From Enoplolaimus lenunculus (taxonomy: Eukaryota > Nematoda > Enoplea > Enoplida > Thoracostomopsidae): a stretch of 64,000 nt of DNA. The translations under genes were made by a program, and so were the position numbers. Under the pieces are notes generated by a model. It did not search any database. It saw only the letters and a list, made by a program, of their open reading frames with translations, and had not been told where the DNA came from. The stretch lies in assembly GCA_030248215.1 (NCBI GenBank), contig JASANG010001085.1:1-64000 (forward strand). Reading direction: 5' to 3'. This document shows positions 43,841-57,300 of this stretch, piece by piece. The first letter of the stretch is position 1; every line of letters starts with the position of its first letter.

Positions 43841-44642
43841 CCGGCTATAGAAGAAGAACGTACAGAGGTAAAAACAATTTCTCGCTCGCTTGCAACAAAC
43901 TTTCAAATCAAAATAACATCGTCTTCTAAGATGAATCCCTGGCTACGCCCCAGGCAGTTGATTTGCAAACATCTCACTAACTGGTAAGGGATGTTATACA
44001 CAGTTGAGAATACGGTATCAGTTAACATAGTTGTAGGTAAATCACACACGAGCTAGTGCCAGTGCTTGGTAATCCTATAGATTTAGAATCAGCAAATGGT
44101 AAGTTTTCACAATTGGCACATTTTTCACATTTCATTAATATTCTTACTGTAGCGTCAAGGTTACGATCAACAACTGCTTCGATAATATGACAATTGGTTA
44201 TTTGTATACGATGATCGCTTGACATCAGTGATTTGTAAGCCAATGTCATATGACATTCACATTTTGTCTACATAACCGCTATTCGGATCACAAAATTTTA
44301 TGTTGACGTCGAATCAACTTGGACAAAACGTGTTCCAAGCTGCCCCAGTTATAACGTGAACGCCGTATTAATATTCTTACTGTAGCGTCAAGGTTACGAT
44401 CAACAACTGCTTCGATAGTTTGAGTTTCAACTCGGCTTACAATTACGAGTAATCAATTGCAAATATTGTACCTCGAAGTCGTAAATTGACTGGTTCAAAA
44501 TTTATTGGTCCTGTCACCAACTGGGTGATAGGTGCTGCATACATTTGAGAATATGGCCATAGGGTCAGAGCTTAGAAATGATCTGTAAGATTGAGCGTGC
44601 AACAAGTACAAAGTTATATGAAATGGGGAAAATTTGATTGGC

Positions 44643-44940
44643 CAATGTTATTTTTACGGGCGTAACAATAGATTAAACGTATTCCTAAGTCTACGCCTAA
44701 GCGGCCCATGTACCTATTTAACAGGGCCGAATCGTTTTCCGGAGGGGCTATAATAGAGTCAGTTTAAGCTTTACACTAATTTTTAGCTTAGCCTTAGGCT
44801 TAGGAATATGCTTATACTACTGTTCCGGCCCTCTTCTATACATGGGCCGCCTATGCAAAAAATGTAACCTAGAATCTAAACTTAGTGTTTTACAGACAAA
44901 CCAGAACCCTGGACGCCCCTTAAAGTATTAACATGGGCCA
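44643..44940. mobile_element. Family C2 element carrying a nested family C element
   Basis: Outer ends ATGTTATTTTTACGGGCG and CGCCCCTTAAAGTATTAACA. The inner element 44702-44848 runs GGCCCATGTACC to TACATGGGCC and is flanked by GCCTAAGC and GCCTATGC, an 8-base duplication with one change. Confidence 0.78.
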
Positions 44941-45099
44941 TTTGATTCATTTAGACCAGCAGATTATTGCACTGGTGAAATATACGTTTTGCTTCCGAGA
45001 AAATGATTTACAAAATCTTATCAAATAAAATGTTAAGTGTAAAAACATATATTGACAATAAAGTTTATTTAAAATAAAAGCATAGCAGATGTGCCAAAA

Positions 45100-45225
45100 A
45101 AATATTTATCGGCGGACGCCGCCGGACGCCGCCGGATGCCGCCGGACGCCGCCGGATGCCGCCGGACGCCGCCGGATGCCGCCGGACGCCGCCGGATGCC
45201 GCCGGATGCCGCCGGACGCCGCCAT
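45100..45225. repeat. GCCGCCGGA(C/T) minisatellite
   Basis: Nine-base units GCCGCCGGAC and GCCGCCGGAT alternating, with GCGGCGGG-type words again at 45265-45325. Strongly GC-rich against an AT-rich background. Confidence 0.88.
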
Positions 45226-45586
45226 ATACCACCAAATAGATCTTACCTATAGTTTGTTAGCAATGCATATCGGCGTGCAGCGGCATCCTGCGGTTGCGTT
45301 AGCGTCCAGCGGCGGGCGGCGGTTCGCGGAGGCATACAACAGAGTCCGGTACAGTAAAATATAGCGGAACCTTTAGCCTGTCTGTAAGCAAAAATATGTC
45401 TAAATCTAAATCCCTTTCATTATATGTGTCAACGTTATAGGAACAGAACAATCCAACCGGGAACGCATTGTGTCTAAATTGTGTAGATTGACGCTGGTGG
45501 CCTATGTTAATTTTATAACGGCCTGTTAACTAAGCCTAAGCCTAAGCCTAAGTATAATTCTAAGTTAAGCAATAGCATATAGAGCC

Positions 45587-45712
45587 CTTTACGAAAATTT
45601 TCCCACAGATGCGGTGGGACTCGATCTCATGACGTACGGATTACTGGCTGTCTGCTCTAACCACTGAGCTACGGAACCATGTAAACTTTTCGCTACAATG
45701 GCTCTTTTTCCA
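45587..45712 (-). mobile_element. Small inverted-repeat element with tRNA-like core
   Basis: On the plus strand AGAGCCCTTTACGAAAATTT at the left and the inverse CTTTTCGCTACAATGGCTCT at the right, enclosing a tRNA-like sequence at 45606-45678 (minus strand; TAGCTCAGTGGTTAGAGC and ATCGAGTCCCACCG). The anticodon stem does not pair, so the tRNA is not functional. Related to 30623-30694. Confidence 0.6.
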
Positions 45713-45926
45713 ATATTGCTCTAAATCCACCGATATGGTTGTCTCTAAACAGGCCAATCCTGTGTGATTGATGTGCGTCAGACTAATAATATTTTTACTT
45801 TTTACCAATGTAGGCGGCTCTGCCACTCGTAAACCTTGTTTCAAACTAAAATCAAATCATAAATTAAAACCAAATGTGATCCAGGATATAACAGTTGCCC
45901 AAAATCACCAACTTCTCACAACCAAC

Positions 45927-46247
45927 AGTGGATGATGCATACTTCAACAACAGTATGCAACTGGGTATATTTTGTGTAGAAAAGAATGTTCCCGTCACGC
46001 GTTGCGTTTTTGGCCTGCGCCTTCCCTTTATTTAGAGGGGGCACAACCTGTACGAAGCATGACACGTTATGTATCCGGCAACGAAAATAATCTGCTTATA
46101 GTTTAATTTAGGGTTAGTGCATGTGACAACGACCCCCCTGTAAACAAAGGGGGTCGGCCAAAAACGCAACGCCTGATGGTACATTTTGTACCACACAAAA
46201 TTCTTCATTTGCACACTATTGTTAATGAGTGATCATCCACTCTTGCA
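45927..46247. mobile_element. Family D element, fullest copy
   Basis: CAACAGTGGATGATGCATAC at the left, GTGATCATCCACTCTTG at the right, with inner inverse pairs GCGTTGCGTTTTTGGCC and GGCCAAAAACGCAACGC around GGGGGT blocks. Confidence 0.75.
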
Positions 46248-46835
46248 AATGGTTCAGTTTCCCAGTGACTCCATACAGCCAATGAGAGAACAACGGCAAT
46301 GGACTCAAGACATTCATTCAAAGTTTCATTGAAACCGTAGCCATAGGAGAGCAACGGCAATGAGTCCATAACTTTCATTCAAACTTGCGTTGAAAGCTCG
46401 CCGTGAATTTTCTAAGCTTGTCTGCTTGGATGCTGTATTGTTTGAACTCAAGAATGTTAGCATACTTTTGTTCAAAACTCTCCGTCAACGCTACGATGCA
46501 AGGATACAACCAGAGTTCTGGTTCTGTTTCCGATTCCGCAAGACAATAGTTTTCCGACTCCGGTAAAATGCCCGCTGGATGTTAGGATCACTTTTAAAGC
46601 GAAATTTTTATGGATTCCAGTGGGCTGATTCGTAGCCTTGGGCAGGCCTGTAGCCAGCTCACCATGCTACAATCGCAACACTTTACATATTTATTGTTCA
46701 AATTTAGCAAATTGAATAGCATTTTATTTTGTTTCATATCCGGTTCCGGTTGTGGTAAAATTTTGTTGACATCAATCTTGGGTACTTTTCACTTCCGGTT
46801 GTACCATGATATTAAAATTCAAAGATGAAAAATGT

Positions 46836-47222
46836 AAAAAACAGGGGCGAAACAGTATTTATAAGCATATTCTTAAGCCTAAGAAAAAGCCTGAGCCTAA
46901 GCCTATTAAAGCGTAAGAATGAGTTTATTCCGAAGCCTAAGCCTAAGCCTAAGCCTAAGTGTAAGAAAAAGTTTATTCAAAAACCTGAGCCTAAGCCTAA
47001 GCGTAAGAATGAATTTATTCCGAAGCCTAAGCCTAAGCCTAAGGTTAAGAAAAAGTTTATTCCGAAACCTAAGCCTAAGCCTAAGCCTAAGCGAACGAAT
47101 GAATTTATTGCGAAGCCTAAGCCTAAGCCTGAGCCTAATCTAAGCAAAAAATAGTCCAAAGCTTACGCTTGCTCTATTCTAGTCCAACAGAAAAACGTTC
47201 CGCCCCTGACCTTTACATGGGC
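46836..47222. mobile_element. Family C element with heavily expanded CCTAAG hexamers
   Basis: AACAGGGGCGAAACAGTA at the left, CCCTGACCTTTACATGGGC at the right. Between lie some 250 bases of AAGCCTAAGCC with a recurring AAGAATGAGTTTATTCCGAA every 60 to 120 bases, a higher-order pattern. It ends about 100 bases past the stop of gene 2. Open frames here are repeat artefacts. Confidence 0.85.
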
Positions 47223-47325
47223 TTAAAACTCAATGGTAAAACCTTCAAAAAGCTGAAGTTATGTTCATGAAAATATAACTGTTGGGAATGGCTGTGTTAA
47301 ATCCACAACTTGGAGTTGTTCAACG

Positions 47326-48349
47326 TCAAATCTCAATCGTGGAAGGTTCGTCACAAAATGACACAGTCGACTGACGTCGTTTTCGAGTCAGAACCGCCGG
47401 TTTTGATGGAGAATGAACCTGTGGGTGGACCAAGACGGATTGAGGGACGAACAGTTTTGTTGCAGGCGGGATCAGATTCGCTGCAGCGCTTGATGGATGC
47501 AAAAATTGTCGCGGTAGCACTGTTTCAACTGGCGGTACTATTAAAGGCGACGACGATGGCGGCAACTTCAAAGACGACGGCGGTAGCGTCGTTTGATCTG
47601 GCGCAAGCTTCAAAGATGATTTTCGTGGTATCATCAAAGAGATCTGTGAAGGCGAAGATGGCGGCAACATCAAAGACGAAGCCGATGGCGCCAACATCGA
47701 AGACGGCGACATCGTTTGATTTGGCTGCAACATCAAAGCCGACGGTCCGAAACCAGTTTGAGGTACGGACAAATACTGCGACGACGCTGATTGCGGTGTA
47801 CTGGTTCGTCTTGAGGATACTGGAGCAGCAGAATTCGCAGCTGAAAGTAGTTTATGAACAAACGGATGTCGCAAATTGCGTTTAGAACTCGGATCAGACG
47901 GCAAATGCCGAACTCTTTGATGCTGCCGACGATTGCTACTAGCACTGCGTGCTCCGAACGCCTTTGATGAGCCCGCACGTGTGACTATGACGTGTTTTAA
48001 ATTCGACAAACTGTCAAAACTTGAGCAAGATTCACTGTTTCGTAGCCTTGATCCTCCGGAAGCTTCGGGAACTGATAAATGATGCATGGATTTCCGGCGT
48101 TGGCTGTCTAAACCGGAGCCAGAATGTGGAATTGTAGTTAATGGAATTGCACTTGAGACAGTTGCAGTTGCGATTGCATCTGCAGTCATGCAATGAAATG
48201 CACTGTAATGCGAACTCGTACGACGTAGTGCGATTGCACTCAGCGAGTGCGATGAAAATGAGTTCGATATATCGATATTGCTAGAACAGTGTCGGAGGGT
48301 ATTGCCCCCGGCAGCTTTAAGGTTCACGCCTGTCGGGGATGGTCGAGGC
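47326..48349 (-). CDS. GPCR 2 exon 7: 340-residue serine-rich cytoplasmic tail
   Basis: TTATTTTCAG acceptor at 48350, one G completes the AGG begun in exon 6, and the frame stays open for 1024 bases to the stop. Low-complexity Ser, Pro, Leu and Ala; several basophilic kinase-type sites (RRTS twice, RRKS, RKSS, RRQS) and imperfect repeats around SLKLPPSSSP and SLMLPPSSPS. It ends STIEI, which fits a class II PDZ ligand. Exact phase match and strong acceptor favour use of this exon; expression data would settle it. Confidence 0.85.
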
Positions 48350-51300
48350 CTGAAAATAACAATTTCGAATGCTAAAAGTATTTAATTTAAGTTCAAAACT
48401 TGGTCTACAGGTTGGAATCGAAACCTGTTGAAAACGTTAAAAATTCAGGCCCATGTAAAGATCAGGGGCGGAACGTTCAGTGGCGGATCCAGGATCTCAA
48501 AATGGGGGGGGGCAAAATTTCACAGGTAATAAACTTACTTTTGACCCATACACAAACCACGAACTATTGTCACAAAATTGCTATATAATTTTTGTCGAGA
48601 TGCTGTTGGGGGGCCACGGCCGGGGTGCCCCCCATGGATCCGCCATTGGGAACGTTGTAAGGGCCTGCTCATGGGAGAGAGTAAGACTGTGAAGCCTAGA
48701 GACTAAAATTGAAATAGGCTTCCATGTAAATTCTGATGAGTTGATTAATCAACTCATCGAGCGAATTAGCCAATTCTGGTTATTTCTGTGTTAATAACAC
48801 TAAATCTTGCTGTGAGCTGATTTAATTCTGGGTGAGTTGATTAATTAGCTCAGAATAAGTTCAATCAATTCGAAATTCTGAGTTCTGAAAAACACCTAAC
48901 ATAAATCCCAGACTGCGACTCAATTCAACTTTTATTCAGAGTTAAAATCAATTCACTGGAATTTATAGTGTTATTATTATCAGATACTATTGTTAACATC
49001 GGTCACATAACCTATTATTTAATAACTGGTGATAGGTGCTACACACATTTAAGAATACATCCGTTTGTTTTTAGTACCTTGGAAACATTGAATGAACCGA
49101 CAACGCGTTAATCAACCTTGCTTGTCGTAAGAAAAACATCGACAGCCCGGACATATCACTCCGATACAACGCAGTTCCGGTTCCGCCTCCGACAGCTGTT
49201 GTCATTTCCGCTGTCGCTTCCCAGCGTCGAATCATTCGTTGAAATGATCCACGAAAAGTTGAACGAAAATTTGACGACATAAATGCGTAAACGATCGGAT
49301 TAACACAACTGTTCGTGTACGCCATTATTGCACAAACCATTGAAAAATGTTTCAAGAACGCTGTATGACTTTCAGCACAAAAAATTTGAAATCCAACAAG
49401 CAAATCATCAATGATGAACGGAGTCCAACAGACGGTGAATAAAATAACAACCAGTACCAACATTGCAACGATCTGGCAAACAATTCATATAAACTTTCGT
49501 AAAATTTAAAATTTTGAATAATTTTGAAAAAACAATTCATATAAACTTTCATAAAATTTAAAATTTTGACTAATTCTGAAAAACAATTCATATAAACTTT
49601 CATAAAATTTAAAATTTTGAATAATTCTGAAAAACAATTCATATAAACTTTCTAAAATTTAAAATTTTGAATAATTTTGAAAAACAATTCATATAAACTT
49701 TCTAAAATTTAAAATTTTGACTAATTCTGAAAAACAATTCATATAAACTTTCATAAAATTTAAAATTTTGACAATCGAAAACAACAATAAACTTTCTAAA
49801 ATTTAAAATTTTGACTAATTCTGAAAAACAATTCATATAAACTTTCTAAAATTTAAAATTTTGAATAATTTGAAAAAAAAATAAAAAAAACTTTCATTTT
49901 GAAAAAACAATTCATATAAACTTTCTAAAATTTAAAATTTCGAAAAATTTTGAAATACAATTCATATAAACTTTCATAAAATTTCAATAAAATTTAAAAT
50001 TTTCAATATTTCTGAAAAAACAATTCATATAAAACTTTTGAGCTGATTCTCACTCAGCGTTTAGTTGATTCCGGGTGAGTTGATTCATTAACTCAGAAGA
50101 AATTGAATCAACTCAAAATTTTGATTTCTGATAGTTCTAGCTCAGACTGAGTGATTTAACTCAATCTGAGTTAAAATCAACTTACTGAAATTTACTGTGT
50201 ATAGACGCTGGAATGCAATAGAATACGCTTAAGCTATATACTATAATTGCATAGGCTTAAACTTTGGCTTAAATATAGGCTACGCTTAGGCTTACGCTTA
50301 GGCTTACGCTTAGGCTCATGCTTTGCCTACTGTTACGGCCCTGATCTTTACATTGGTCGTTAACTCTCGGTTAATAGCTTTCATAGATTAGAAGCGGACT
50401 ATTTTTCAGCGCGACTGCAATCAGTGACATGAATTTGATTCTGGCGGAGTCGAATTGACCCAGTTTGTGCAGTTTCGTAGAGCCTATTTCGGAGAGAGTC
50501 AATTTGATTCATCATTTTTTGCAGTGTAATAAGAGTAATTTTGAACCTAATTATTGTGCTTATTCCTTAATCTAAAGGAAATATTGAACAAGTAACGTAA
50601 TTCGTGGCGAATCCAGAAAATTCTAACAAACCGGCACATGAGATATATTAATAGTCGACAAGAAACTCACAAGCGAAACGAGCGAGAATCCAATCCCCAT
50701 TCAGTGCTACTAAACATTAATACAAAATCTTGATTGTGAACGCGAAATGGACTTACTTGACGTTTCGTTCTTGTCTCTTTGTCAACGTTAGTTTTACGCA
50801 AAAACGCATCAGGATTCGGCTTTACATTATCTTTCAGTAACGGTTTGGTCAAATTTGCACTTGTAAACAGCCTAAAAATGAACAAAAAACTGCAATAAAA
50901 ATTTAAGTCAAAATGGTTTCAATATTTGTAATTTTATTAATATTTCAAAAGATATTTGATGTCATTTCTAACGACAATCTATCTTATGCATCATCCACAT
51001 TAAAGAATGTTGCTGTGTGGAAAGTGCTTATTCAATTCCGGAAAATAGGGGAAATTGGAAATAAAATAATTTGCGTGTATTGAAATTTAACATGATTTAT
51101 AGTTTCGTTAAATTTTACTTGACAGAGTAATTTGAAATACCTTTAATGTCCAACTCCAATACACGCAAGTTTACAAACATATGTTATTCCTAATATTCCT
51201 AATGTCACAGTTACACGTGTGTAGAAATTTCAAAGTCGGATGCTTATTATGTTACAAACTGAAACCATGTTTAAGAATTCCTAGTCAAAAATCCTAAAAA

Positions 51301-54300
51301 GGGGGTTTGACAACTGGACCCCCTGGTTACGCCCTTGCATTACAATACAACCAACGTTAACATTGCTAAGCTTTTGCTAAACCTATAGCCTAATTTGAAG
51401 CTTACTGTAGTAACCCAAATAAGACGGAGGACTGATATTTTTTCTGTTTCTCTTGAGGGAACATTCCAGTTATTCGGTTACGAATGTTATTTATTTTTAA
51501 TTCACCTCATGTTAATAGTAGAACGCAACATCGCTGTTATATTTTTTGATCAGAACTGACTTGCGTCTAAAGCATTTTTGTTGATTGCCATGCCTGTTAG
51601 TCTTTTTTCTAGATTTAATGAAGTTTATGCGGTTTGTCTAAATAGTTAGTCAACATATTTAGGCTTTTCTTCTATTTTGCTCTTTCATGAGCCCTAAATT
51701 ACGACGTATGAACTCTACGCACTAACAGACTCCAATTAGGGATGCGGACTACTATTGATTGCAACTCAAAATGGTAACCACCTCTTATTACCACTTTCTT
51801 ATCCTATTCAATATTATCAACCTAAGCTTAAATTTTAGGTCTAAGCTCTGGTTCAATTTCTATACCACGGTACTAAGTGTAATCTGAGTAAGCCTTCCGT
51901 CCAATGTTACTTTGAGAGGCGTAACAGTAGTACTAGCATATATGTAAGCCAAAGGCCGGGTACCAGCGTATATATTAAGGATTTGCCAATACATGAGATT
52001 AAACGAAAATAGGCTAAATCTTAAGCTTACTCTATTGCAGTCGCAAGGAAAACGGTACGAACTAGGGTGTAAACGAATAGTAAAAATAACGAAAACGGAA
52101 AACAGATAAAGGTTTTAAAGATGTTTTATTTTTCTGCCAACCCTATTGAGGTACGCCGAATATTCACCGACCTTTCTAAAATTTTATAGAAAAAATAGCG
52201 AATACACCGAAAATATTAAAATTTTGGATGATCTTCGTAATTTGTATTTCATTTTAAACAATTGAAGCATATCTATAATGAAAAATTGCGAGATATATTC
52301 GTGATTTACAACTCCTTTTTGAGCGTAAAAATAACACAATTTCCGGTATTTCTATAACGAAAACGGAAACAAAGAGCGATTTTTATCGGAAACGGATATC
52401 CGGTTAGACCATGGTACGAACCTGAAAGTAATATGGTCCACATTGCGTAATATATAACTGTCAAACTTACAGCATTACAACTCCGGACTTATTTTCTGTG
52501 TATTGCTTTCGTCGACGAGTGCTGAATCTGCTGAAAATAAACAAAAATATTATTAAAAATAAAACAATGAAAAGAATAAAAACAAAAATATATAAACAAA
52601 ACATTCAAAATAAATACAAGTTGTGCCTAAATTCACTTTCAGTACGTAAAATTTTTGGTGACTTTTCATCGTTAGTGGTTTACTGTAATACTTTGGTGTT
52701 AAGAGTAAACAGAAAAATGTGACTGGCTTCTGGCTCTCTTCGCTCGCGAATTTTTATTCACCGCGGTATCTCTTGTTTGATTCCAGGATTCCAATAACAA
52801 ATTTGGATTTTCTACCCAAAACTGATACGAAAACAAAATTTTGTGTTAAAATTGAATGAATTTGTTGCTAAAAACGCATGTATAGTTGCCCTTCCAGACC
52901 CATAGCTAGCTCACCGTGCTAGGGGGCTAAAAAATTGTTAAGGAGGGGCATACACGGGTTTTCAATGATTTACAAGCAAGGTTGAAGCTGAGTTGTTTAA
53001 ACCCTTCTCACATTGAGTTGCCTGTAGGCAACTCAGCGTAGTTTATATACGTTAAATAGTATAACATAGTACTAAATCACCACAAGACGTGAGAGCCCCC
53101 TCGGGCTCGAGCGTCAAGCTCCTATAGCTGAGTGGTGATGGTATACGCCTCCCACTCCAGTCACTGGAGTTCGAATCCTAGCCTAAAAGTAGGTCTCAGG
53201 GGAAATAGAAAATATTCATGTGAGAAAGGGTTTATCAACGCATTGGATTTACGCTAAATTGCTTAATAAGTCGCGAGTATATCTATTCATCTAACTATGA
53301 AGGCGGAAACAGACACACCCCAACCTCCCATTTGGTGGAACCCACCCGTAAAGTGGCCCACCCTAACCGGTTGAAACAAAAACGGCTTAAGTTTTAAAAT
53401 GCACCTGGCTTCTCGCTCGGTTCCCTCGCGGGTTTAGGGGTTCCCACCCAAGAATTTGGGGGGAGCCCCAACCCCAGCCTGCTTCGTCACTGCTAACTAT
53501 GACTGTGGCGGATATGAAGTCTCATATTGCAGTCTCTCAAAAAATTTTACATAAAATATGGCTTTGGCAAAGTTCTGTCTGACAGCCTCGGAACACTGTA
53601 AATTTCAGTGCGTTGATTTTAACTCAGAATGAGTTGAATCAACACACAGGTCTGAGCTCTGAATTAGGTCTTTCAGAACTCAGAATTCTGAATTGATTGA
53701 ACTCATTCTGAGTTAATTAATCAAATGACCCGGAATAAAATCCACTCTGAGGCAGTTAACATTTACTGTTATAACTCAGGAATAGCCAGAAATAACTAAT
53801 TGTCTTTCTGATTTGATAAATCAACTCATTGAAATTTACAAGCCTGAGGTCAAACGCCAATTTTCCTACTGTAACCTTAATACCAAATTTTGGTTCTGAT
53901 CCCTGCCAAAGGGCCAAGGATCGGAGCGGCCCGGCTTTGATCTCCCACTAAATTCAACGTCTTAACCAGTGTGCGATACTTACGCTAATTTCGGTGCAAT
54001 ACAGAGTACGTTTGCAACCAACGCGTAACATATCGTCATAGTCAAAAGCGGTAACAATAGAACGCTAACAAATTGAAATACGCCAAATGTAAACTGGAAG
54101 CTGACCCTTCCATTTCGAAGACACCAATTTGCGGTCATGTTGTACCGAACGTCTTCGATGGTTTCGTAGACCTTTATAAATAAACATTTAATTGGTTCAT
54201 GTAAAGATCAGGTATGGGACGTTTTTCTTCGAGACTGCAATAGAGTAAATTTACGCTTTAAACACTATTCACGTGTGCAATATTTTGCTGCGAGAACTTG

Positions 54301-57300
54301 TAGCTGCAACTTGCACAAACTACTTGCAGCTGCAAGTACTTGTAAAGAATCATAAGATTCATTCTGAATCTTAACATGAATTCATGTGAATAATTTGCAA
54401 ACCACTGCAATATATTTTAAACATAATCTATAATCTATTAGTTTAGTTAACGATGATAAATGAATTCCACTTGCAGGACTATTCATACCTATGAATTAAT
54501 TCTTGGCATATATTAATCATGAATAACTTGCAGCTGCAAGTTCTTCGAATGAATTTTCCAAATAAACTTGCAGCTGCAAGTTTCAGTTGTAAGAAACATT
54601 AATGCGCAAAGAAGGCTATACTCGAAATTTTTTGACTTGAAAAAGTTTTCATCGCGATGCAATCTTTATTTAATGCTTAAAAATGAAACCTACTCCCATT
54701 ACTTTCGCCGTAGGCTGCGAAATATCAAACAAGTTAGATATTTGAATTAATTCACACTTCTTGAATAAATTCAATAAGTCTGAATTCAATTCAAAAGGCG
54801 CTCAGCAACATGTCTTCTGATTGGCCAATGAAAATGCAAGTGCAAGAAATTCAAGCGATTTGCGACGGCGTTCACATATGCGAATTAAATTCAATCACAT
54901 GAATTCTAATGAATAATTTACAGCTGCAAGAAATTCAAATCTGCTTTGTGACCAAACTTGCACATGCTAAGCTATTTTTTATGTAAAGGTCAGGGATGGA
55001 ACGTTTTTCTGCGCGACTGCAATAAAGTAAACTTATGCTTTAGACTATTTTTTGATGTAAAGGTCAGGGATGGAACGTTTTTCTGCGCGACTGCAATAAA
55101 GTAAACTTATGCTTTAGACTATTTTTTGATGTAAAGGTCAGGGATGGAACGTTTTTCTGCGCGACTGCAATAAAGTAAACTTAAGCTTTAGACTATTTTT
55201 GGATGTAAAGGTCAGGGAGGGAACGTTTTTCTGCGCGACTGCAATAAAGTAAACTTAAGCTTTAGACTATTTTTTGATGTAAAGGTCAGGGATGGAACGT
55301 TTTTCTGCGCGACTGCAATAAAGTAAACTTAAGCTTTAGACTATTTTTTGATGTAAAGATCACGAATGGAACGTTATTCTGCGCGGCTGCAATAGAGTAA
55401 GCTTAAGCTTTAGACTAATTTTTTGCTTATGCTTAGGCTTATGCTAAAAGGTACAATGTTATCTTTACGCTTAACCTAAGCTTTAGACTGAGGTTTAACA
55501 ATATGCTTATACTGCTGTTACGGCCCGCGTATTTCAATAAATATAAAACACGAGCTTTTATTGTCGCAAGGATAATATTTTGAGCAGCTTAGTGCAAACT
55601 GTGAACGCCAACGAACGCAATAGACACAAGGGCGTATACCAGGAAATGGACAGAGGGGATACATTACTTCCCAAAGTTTTCGTAGAGACAAGAAGGAAGC
55701 ATTCTTAAATAGCATTTTAACAAAATAACATTCTGGAACCCAGATATCACGAAAAGTCTGCATTCACGAAATATATACCCCCTCGTAATAAACTTTACAA
55801 CACGGGCGTCCCTACCAGAAGGCCATTGAGTGGTCGTTTCTCCCCCTAAAATTTGGCTGGTACAACCCGATATAGACTCGGTCTAAAAGTAAACAATCTT
55901 TTCCGGAGGGCTGAGCTTCCTGGCGTCCCATTGGCTACTGTAGTGACCCTAATCAGACGGTGTGGGGTACGAGTGTCCCACATTTTGAGTTCCAATCAAT
56001 AAAAGTCCGTATCCCTAATAAGAGTCCGTTAGCGGATTGAGTCCCTAAACTCTAATTCAATTATCCATAATTGTAGCGCATAAATGACTCCAGGACCAAA
56101 TAATTTGAGTTCGAAACTTTAAAGAGTACTTAAGTTTGGAACGGACATTCCTAAGTATAACCTTGCATGATCACTTAACCTATTAACACAAGGCAAATAT
56201 ACGTTTAATTCAACGCATAGTTACAATACCGGATATATATCAGTAACGAAGGGTCGCGGAGGGCGGTTGAAAATAAATAACAGTTAAAGCATATTTCAGT
56301 TTTGAAAATACATTCCTAAGCATAACCTTGTATTATCGCTCAAGCTATTGACACAAAACAAATAAACGTTTAATTCAACGGATAATTGTAGCCGGATATA
56401 TATCAGTAACGAAGGGCGGCGGAAGGCGAGTTAAAAATTAATAACAATACGTAACTAAATAACAAGGAGGTACTCTTTGAAGAGGCGAAATATATGAGTC
56501 TTTCACTATTATTCGATCCACTACAGTATGTAGCACGCTACAGTAGAAACAAACTCACAGTTCCATAAGCATTCGGGATTGCAACAATTGCACTAATAAT
56601 CCAAATGCAAACAATAATGCGTTTTGCACGTCCGATGCTTCGAAACCACATCATTTTTAGCGGATGGACAATAGCAAAATATCTTAAAAAACAATAAAAT
56701 AAAACCTAATAAATAAATAAATAATAAAATAAAATAAAAATCAATAATCATTAATGTTCACATTTATTTGCAATTACGTATATTTATATAGCTGTATGAG
56801 TCGCGTTCAGGCCAATGTCAAAATCAGGGTGAAACGTTTTTCTGCCGGATTTGCAATTGAGCTAGTTTAAGCTTTAGACCAATTTTTTGGCTTAGGCTTA
56901 GGCTTAGGTACAAGCTCATTCTTACGCTAAGACAAAGGCTTAGGAATACGCTTATACTACTGTCACGGCCCTGTTCTATACATTAGCACTCGTTCTTAAC
57001 ACCAATTTGTAACATTTGGCTACTGACTAGTGGCGGATCCAGACGAAATGGGGGCTATATCTCCCACCGGTTTTGCCATACGCAAAACGCTATCGTGGTA
57101 AAATAAACACGAGGTATTTAATAACGAGCTTTAAATGCGTCAGATTTCAGAACCCAAAAAAGTATTTTCCCACACCAAAAAATCCTTGATCCAAATGTTG
57201 ACTAAACTTTAAAACCGAAAAAATGTACCGTTCTAAGCTCATTGCAGTCAATGTAAGCACGGAACATATTTGAGTAAATCCTTGGACGTAGTGGACTCCA

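Noticed and set aside
45089-45364. 91-codon frame with PPDAAG repeats
   Set aside because: Artefact of the GCCGCCGGA minisatellite.
46825-47154. KPKPKP and SLSLSL repeat frames
   Set aside because: Artefacts of CCTAAG hexamers inside a family C element.
47310-47885. 191-codon plus-strand frame opposite the gene 2 tail exon
   Set aside because: Antisense shadow of a low-complexity Ser/Ala-rich exon whose own strand has acceptor, phase match and stop.
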